DNA of 64,000 bases. Origin: Branchiostoma floridae (lineage: Eukaryota > Chordata > Leptocardii > Amphioxiformes > Branchiostomatidae). Below the pieces are notes generated by a model. It was not told where the DNA came from. It saw only the letters and a program-made list of their open reading frames with translations, and did not search any database. The DNA lies in the NCBI RefSeq assembly GCF_000003815.2, contig NC_049982.1, positions 29,134,377 to 29,198,376 of the forward strand, given 5' to 3'. Every line of letters starts with the position of its first letter. Within the stretch, counting starts at the first letter, position 1. The position numbers and the translations under genes were made by a program. Shown in pieces: positions 58,661 through 64,000 of this stretch.

Positions 58661-59700
58661 ATTCAAGTGATATATATCGGCAACAAAGCACAATCGTAGA
58701 AAGCGGTATGCGGATTACAATTTCCTACCAAGGGACCTTTTCAAAGATACCAAGTTGACATTGCCGAAAGATCGTTTAAGGTTCCGGAAACTCCGGTGTA
58801 TACACGTGCGTATGTAGGCGCGTTAGTGCTCGTTAGCGGTTAATATATAGTTAAGGTGAACCTATATCCGAGAATATCTCGGCAACAAAGCACGATCTTT
58901 AAAAAAAGCGGTTTGCGGATTACAATTCCCTACTAAGGGCCCTTTCTAAAGATACCAAGTTGAACTGCTTGATGATCCTTTAAGGTTCCGGAAACTTTGG
59001 TGTATATACGCGTGTACGCGCGTAAGCGTTCTTTAGCGGTTAGTTAAGGTGAACCGATCTTTGAAAGTGGTTTGCGGATTACAATTCCCTACTAAGGGCC
59101 CTTTCTAAAGATACCAAGTTGAACTTGCTTGAAGATCCTTTAAGGTTCCGGAAACTTCGGTGTACATACGCGTGTACGTATTTTAGCGGTTAGTTAAGGT
59201 GAACCGATCTTTGAAAGTGGTTTGCGGAGTACAATTCCCTACCAAGGAGCCTTTCTAAAGATACCAAGTTGAATTTGCCGGAAGATCATTTAAGGTTCCG
59301 GAAACTCCGGTGTATACACGTGCGTATGTAGGCGCGTTAGTGCTCGTTAGCGGTTAGTTATGGTGAACCTATATCCGAGAATATTTCGGCAACAAAGCTC
59401 GATCTTTTTAAGCGCTTTGCGGATTACAATTCCCTACCAAGGGACCTTTTTAAAGATACAAAGGTGAACTTGCCGGAAGATTGTTTAAGGTTCCGGATAC
59501 TCCGGTGTATATACGCGCGTATGTACGCACGTAAGTGTTCGTTAGCGGTTAGTTCAGGTGAACCTATATCCGAGAATATCTCGGCAACAAAGCACGATCT
59601 TTCAAAGCTGTTTACGGATTACAATTTCCTACAAAGGGACTTTTCAATGATACCAAGTTAAACTTAATGATAGATCGCTTAACTATTGATAGTGTTTTGC
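58660..59700. repeat. Satellite-like array 2 (6 units of 150-205 bp)
   Basis: TGCGGATTACAAT-type phrases occur at about 58710, 58915, 59074, 59224, 59419 and 59614. Each unit has ATACCAAGTTGA, GGTTCCGGAAACT and a TTAGCGGTTA end. The CTTAGCGGTTA phrase is shared with array 1, suggesting a common origin. Confidence 0.8.
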
Positions 59701-59719
59701 GAAAGTATGGGGTCATCAA

Positions 59720-60486
59720 AAACACCACAGCAGATAATTTTTCTTTAACAGAACTTGATAAATGAATAGTAGTGCTAGTAAGATAACTCCTTTTTTACAT
59801 CAATACATTCTTTTGATAAGTCGATAAAGGTTATACATCCAAGTAATAAATGCATAATGTATATAGATTGTAAGTAGGAGAAATGGGGATGTCCTCAGGC
59901 TTCATAAAGTCATTTTCCCTTTAATGTCACTTTTTTTCAAGTTAAGCTTGAACATACAGCCTCAATTATGCCCAATTTGAAAAAGGGCCTCCTCTGCGTA
60001 ATTTACAGTCTTTTTTCGCACTTTTGCCCAGTAAAAAAAATAAAAACCTGCGGACTACCGGGCTATTCTAGGGCAGAGCATAGCCCCTGGAATCTTTTAA
60101 CTTCGCAGTTAAAAACAATCAGGGACCTGGATACAAATAGACACTGTGATCTAATCGTAGAAAAGTGCTTAGAGGTACTCTCCAAGCAGAGGTTAGGCTC
60201 CGTATCTTGTAACAGGTTTTGACAATACAAGATACAATACAAAATAGAAAGCCCGAAAAAACGACTAAAAACGTTTTAAAAAACCAGCCGGAGCCTAATC
60301 ACTCTTTGGAGAGTAGCTTAGAGGTACCACCATGACACCTGGCAGTCTACTAAAACAAATTTGTGGCGTCAGAGCCTGGCCGAGGTTACACTGCATTTAT
60401 ACAATGTTGGTCACATCTGCTTGTTACATTTTTACTCCCCAGCACAAGTTGTGATCTCTTGGAAATACAGGGTAGTCTGCTGTATC
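59720..60486. other. 3' flank of gene G
   Basis: 59728-59765 keeps the phrase CACAGCAGATAATTTTTC, TTTAACAGAACTTGAT of the shared 3' block, and 60395-60420 has CAATGTTGGTCACATCTG. Between them are a small MITE (60176-60315) and unrecognised sequence. Confidence 0.5.
60176..60315. mobile_element. Small foldback MITE with 9-bp target duplication
   Basis: GCTTAGAGG stands on both sides (60167-60175, 60316-60324). Ends TACTCTCCAA and TTGGAGAGTA, with GGTTAGGCTCCG pairing with CGGAGCCTAATC. It is 140 bp. The AGCAGAGGTTAGG phrase recurs in changed form near 38655. Confidence 0.75.
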
Positions 60487-62193
60487 TCACCCCTTCAGTA
60501 TAGTGACACAAACGTGGTATACCAGACCCTTGGGCATGGTTCCCACCTGCTTAAGTGATTTGTTTTCTTGATTAAGCTGCAAAACCTTTGCTGTTCCATA
60601 GCCTGAGTTGTCACAGCCTCCATAGATGTAAATCTCCCCACCAAAGACAGTCATGCCACATGCGTTTCCAATGTCAGTGTGGGTTACTACAACAGTCCAC
60701 AAGTCCTCCTGAGGCCTGTAACACAGCACTTTTGAGCGAACTCCAGCAACATAGATGCTACCATTGACAGTTGAAGCGGTGATAACTGAACCCACCTCAG
60801 GCATGTCGCTTGCTGAATACCACTGAGAGTCTCCCGGGATAAAGTGATGCACTGTAGATGTGTTGCAGTCCTTATCATCACGTCCACCCATCACATATAT
60901 GCTACCATCGAACACCGCAACTGCATGCAAGAACCTTGGCTCTGGAAGTGGAACCACTCCCGTCCACTTGTTCAAGCTTCGGTCATAGACTTCTACATCT
61001 GCTGTTACACAAACAGGTGATTGGCTAATTTTTCCACCAATTGCGTACACTTTTCCTTGCACCACTGCCAGTTTGCAATGGTCCCGGTTTGTGAGCATCG
61101 GAGCAAGTTTGGACCAGATGTCAGGTCTTGCCTGATACAACCAAACTTCCTTCCATTGAAGCCCACCAGTGGACACGATGATGTCACTCATGCCCAAAAC
61201 AGCCACAGCAAATCCATGGTCTTCAGTTCTCCTCATTGTGGTCATAGGAACCCAACTTTCACTTGATGGTGTGGAGGAGTAAGTCATGGTGATGGCACTG
61301 CTGAAACCAGAAGGGAATCCTACAAATTTCTCCTTCCCTCCAATCACCACTACTGCCTCCCTCAGACCACTGGCTATGCGGGGACGGGTGCGGGGTGACT
61401 GGACCTCCCCTGGGAAGGCCTGATACTTGCGAGCTTCTGACACGATATCTGGGCAGCACTTGCACAAGACTTGGTCAGTCTGTACTTTCTCTATGAAGTA
61501 TATCTTGTCCATGAAGGGAAATCGGACCAGCTCCATCAGCTCTCTCATCTCCTTCTTCCTCTTCCTGGTGTCATGGCTGATCCACTTCATCACTGACATG
61601 TACACAATCTCCTCTGGAGCACTGAGATTGTCTGATGAGATGAGTGTGACAAGCTGATCCTTTGTCAAGTCAAGGAACTCTGGCGTTTTGCTGGCTTCTG
61701 CAAACTCCTTCATGGCAAATGACAACGCATCTGTCTCGAGATTGGGGTTCAGCATCCCGCCTAAGGTAACCACCTTCAGACAGTTTCTGATACTTAGATT
61801 GTCTGATAGAAACTTTGTACATGCATCCCTGACCGGGGGAACCTGGAAGAAACTGGCACTTTCCAACAAGTCTACAGCGTTGTCTTCTGTGATGGTTACC
61901 TTTGACGTGTAGGCGTAGTCCACAAGAAGCTGCAAGGCACTGGCGCTGGCCTCGTGAATGGTTACCTTATGCTCCTTGCTCTCACGATGCTCATTGCAGA
62001 ACATAGCACGAAAATACCTACTGCAAGCAGCAAGTACATTTCTGTGGCACGGGATCTCTTTCCCAGAGACAGACAGGACAACATCTACCAGCAGGTTCTC
62101 TGATCGCAGTTCCTGCAAACCCTGCAAGAGGGCGATAGAGTGTGTATCTTGGCAGAAGTCAAGCGATGGCTGTGACCTCTGTGCCGCTGCCAT
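60487..62193 (-). CDS. KLHL24/KLHL6-like BTB-BACK-Kelch protein (gene G)
   Basis: A 568-residue single-exon CDS starting MAAAQRSQPSLDFCQDTHSI. BTB (ACSRYFRAMFCNEHRESKE, with Arg and Glu in place of the siblings' Gly), BACK, SPRTRPR and six Kelch blades are complete, ending CVTILKG. Variable loops: first blade KEKFVGFPSGFSSAI, sixth blade GGCDNSGYGTAKVLQ. The acceptor TGTATTGCAG ends 12 nt before the ATG (exon from 62205), and the first-exon donor at 62888 reads TGTCGT|GTAAGA. The 5' UTR intron, about 0.7 kb, is the shortest in the array. The expected role is a Cullin-3 substrate adaptor. Confidence 0.9.
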   Translation of the reverse strand: MAAAQRSQPSLDFCQDTHSIALLQGLQELRSENLLVDVVLSVSGKEIPCHRNVLAACSRYFRAMFCNEHRESKEHKVTIHEASASALQLLVDYAYTSKVTITEDNAVDLLESASFFQVPPVRDACTKFLSDNLSIRNCLKVVTLGGMLNPNLETDALSFAMKEFAEASKTPEFLDLTKDQLVTLISSDNLSAPEEIVYMSVMKWISHDTRKRKKEMRELMELVRFPFMDKIYFIEKVQTDQVLCKCCPDIVSEARKYQAFPGEVQSPRTRPRIASGLREAVVVIGGKEKFVGFPSGFSSAITMTYSSTPSSESWVPMTTMRRTEDHGFAVAVLGMSDIIVSTGGLQWKEVWLYQARPDIWSKLAPMLTNRDHCKLAVVQGKVYAIGGKISQSPVCVTADVEVYDRSLNKWTGVVPLPEPRFLHAVAVFDGSIYVMGGRDDKDCNTSTVHHFIPGDSQWYSASDMPEVGSVITASTVNGSIYVAGVRSKVLCYRPQEDLWTVVVTHTDIGNACGMTVFGGEIYIYGGCDNSGYGTAKVLQLNQENKSLKQVGTMPKGLVYHVCVTILKG

Positions 62194-62887
62194 TGTAGCC
62201 TTGTTCTGCAATACAAAAGCTCTTGATTAGTTCTTTACTAGACACAAGAGCCCCTCACAGTCTCAATCCAAGCGCATTGCAAGGTAATCAGAGATGGCAA
62301 ACTTTGCCCCCTCACATAGCTCAGAATAGTATAGGGAAAGCCATCTTAATCACAAAATTTGTAGTAAAGAAACCCCCTTTGGCATCATTGCCTTCATTGC
62401 TCTCTTTTGGATTCAGGATCACCCATGAAGGCCCTCATGATTAAACCAGTTCATCATGACAATAGCTACACTAAATATAACACAAATCCTGAAATGTTGA
62501 TGTAGATTAGACATCCAGGTAATAAGATACGCCAAAAAAATAGTTACTCAAGCAACTGGATATGATTTTGGAAACGGTCATATCCAGTTGCTTGTAACTA
62601 CGTTTTGGCAAAACCTGAAACGATCTACATAACAATAACACGCTGGGCAATACAAACTATTACCATGATTCGGAAACAGATTGGTGCAAAAATATGCATA
62701 GAATATGCATAGCATATTGGTATAACTGTTCAACATATCATCCCTAAAAACCTGATATCTTGAAATGATATAGAACAATCTGCCCAGTATCTAAATCATT
62801 TTGCTCATTAAGACAATATTTGCTGAAATTTGATACAGCAGTTCTATGATCACTAGTATAGTAGTAGCAACGGCAGTTTTCTCTTAC

Positions 62888-63016
62888 ACGACACTGTTAC
62901 GGCTCTTGCTAATGTTTTACGGGAAATAAGATGTGGGGACCCACAGACGATCGTACCTCCGCGCAGCCGAATCTCCTCTGCTCAGCTCAGTCTGACTGCC
63001 AAACAACCAACAACAG
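62888..63016 (-). other. Non-coding first exon of gene G
   Basis: The donor GTGTCGT|GTAAGA lies at 62888/62887, where siblings have GTGTCAG|GTAAG. The GT is kept but the exon end is less canonical. Confidence 0.5.
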
Positions 63017-63047
63017 TGCGGGAAACTTCCCAAAAGGTCAAAGGTTT
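63017..63047 (-). promoter_or_regulatory. E2F + DR1 composite promoter block, gene G
   Basis: TGCGGGAAA at 63017-63025, 9 bases, then AGGTCA-A-AGGTTT at 63035-63047. Confidence 0.6.
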
Positions 63048-63234
63048 TTGGAACGATCTAATCACGAATTGGGGGTGTAATATCATGCGCTATATTATTC
63101 TTTCCCTATTGTACGACAATAGAGAAATCATTTTCTTTATAATACTTTATAATATCATATTCTCTGAGACTGTATATAGCACAGAACAAGTAACTTTTCT
63201 TCAACAGAACTTTATTAATTAATAGTACCAGTAA

Positions 63235-63627
63235 GGCAATGTTGATTTGATTATATGGATGACATCCTCTGGGAATCCGAAAACTGATGCGAGCGTGCGA
63301 ATAAAAAAAAAGTTTGACAAAAACAAAAGATACTTTCATTATGAAATCTAAGTAGTCAGGAAGGTTGAATAAGTTACTGAACACACAGAATATAGTATAC
63401 CAAACAATAGACTCTTCATTTTTGTTCTGTCACATCTTCTTTGACCTTGGAACGATCTTTGAAATTAGTATACGTTTTCCGATATTTATTTTTGCAATCC
63501 ATGGCATATATTTGCTAATATTTACCCTGCTATGTACGATTTAGAGTTAACTTTTTTTTTAGTTTCAGAAATGGCTGAAAATAGATGTGCACACGGATGT
63601 CATCCATATAATCAAATCAACATGGCC
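63235..63627. mobile_element. Harbinger-like MITE, copy 3 of 3
   Basis: Ends GGCAATGTTGATTTGATTAT and its inverse ending CATGGCC, TAA at 63232-63234 and 63628-63630. It is 393 bp, the shortest of the three copies. Confidence 0.75.
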
Positions 63628-63630
63628 TAA

Positions 63631-64000
63631 TATAAATACAACAAGGTGTAAGAAATACATAATTATTACAATGAGGAGGAGGGGGGGTGATAATTCCATC
63701 TTCCCATCAAACTTTCGTCTCTACTTTTCTTTCATTAGCTAAGACAGACGTTCTAAGCTTTATACATGCAAGTGTTGGAAAGACACTTATCTATGCTAAA
63801 CTACAGTATACATGTGCTTGCACCACTTTCTTCAACTAAAACAAATGCCCCTGATTATACATTCATCTAAAACTTAAATCAAACTATAACAGATTAACAT
63901 AGTTAGTGCAGTACTTCTCACAAGTCTATCTTAACGTCATAACAAAGGATATATCATTTTCACTTTGGAAAAACAGCCTAAGTGTAAAATACATGGGCAG
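63631..64000. other. 3' block of a further array unit
   Basis: ACAACAAGGTGTAAGAAATA, CCATCTTCCCATC and GACAGACGTTCTAAGC match the 3' block of gene D (34000-34200) in order. A KLHL gene of the same array is therefore expected just beyond the window on the minus strand. Confidence 0.55.

Overview
This is a eukaryotic, metazoan window and most likely lancelet (amphioxus, Branchiostoma). The pointers are a tandem array of BTB-BACK-Kelch genes of the KLHL24/KLHL6 type, two CRADD-like CARD genes, many short DNA transposons with clean target-site duplications, a tRNA-derived SINE, 3' fragments of non-LTR retrotransposons and several satellite-like arrays. Species assignment is an inference. Two runs of N (about 9579-9677 and 51357-51456) are assembly gaps.

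Layout. 1-300: a short ORF with three in-frame 16-residue repeats that each carry Lys-Arg, a possible secreted multi-peptide precursor. 830-2160: a mariner-type MITE and LINE 3' fragments. 2907-3886 (minus): a two-exon CARD-only gene resembling the CRADD/RAIDD CARD. 7833-13029 (minus): a second CARD gene. Its long first coding exon (12672-13029) joins in phase to a short 3' exon (7833-8005) encoding a Gly/Asn-rich motif that recalls RHIM-type amyloid signalling motifs. The intron holds a gap, a monomer repeat array, a LINE fragment, a foldback element and a SINE.

15299-63047 (all minus strand): seven KLHL24-like genes (A 15299-16996, B 20385-22094, C 26107-27825, D 34932-36638, E 44284-45986 with a one-base frameshift, F 49222-50931, G 60487-62193) and one broken copy (41849-42348). 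Each gene has the whole protein in one uninterrupted exon. The splice acceptor lies exactly 12 nt before the ATG, and a non-coding first exon lies 0.7-4.4 kb upstream. Six of the seven first exons lie beside a composite promoter block: an E2F-like site (TTTCCCGCG type), 9 intervening bases, then a DR1 nuclear-receptor site (AGGTCA-A-AGGTCA type). The spacing is identical in all six. A shared 3' block follows each gene. Another such block starts at about 63630, so the array probably continues past the window.

The BTB and BACK halves (Cul3-binding and oligomerisation) are nearly constant, while loops of the Kelch propeller vary between copies. This suggests co-regulated E3-ligase adaptors with diversified substrate choice. 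51937-56934 is a 5 kb CACTA-like DNA transposon holding a nested Harbinger-like element (54597-56589) that itself holds a LINE fragment. 57400-59700 carries two adjacent satellite arrays. The mobile elements largely explain why intron and spacer lengths differ between array units.
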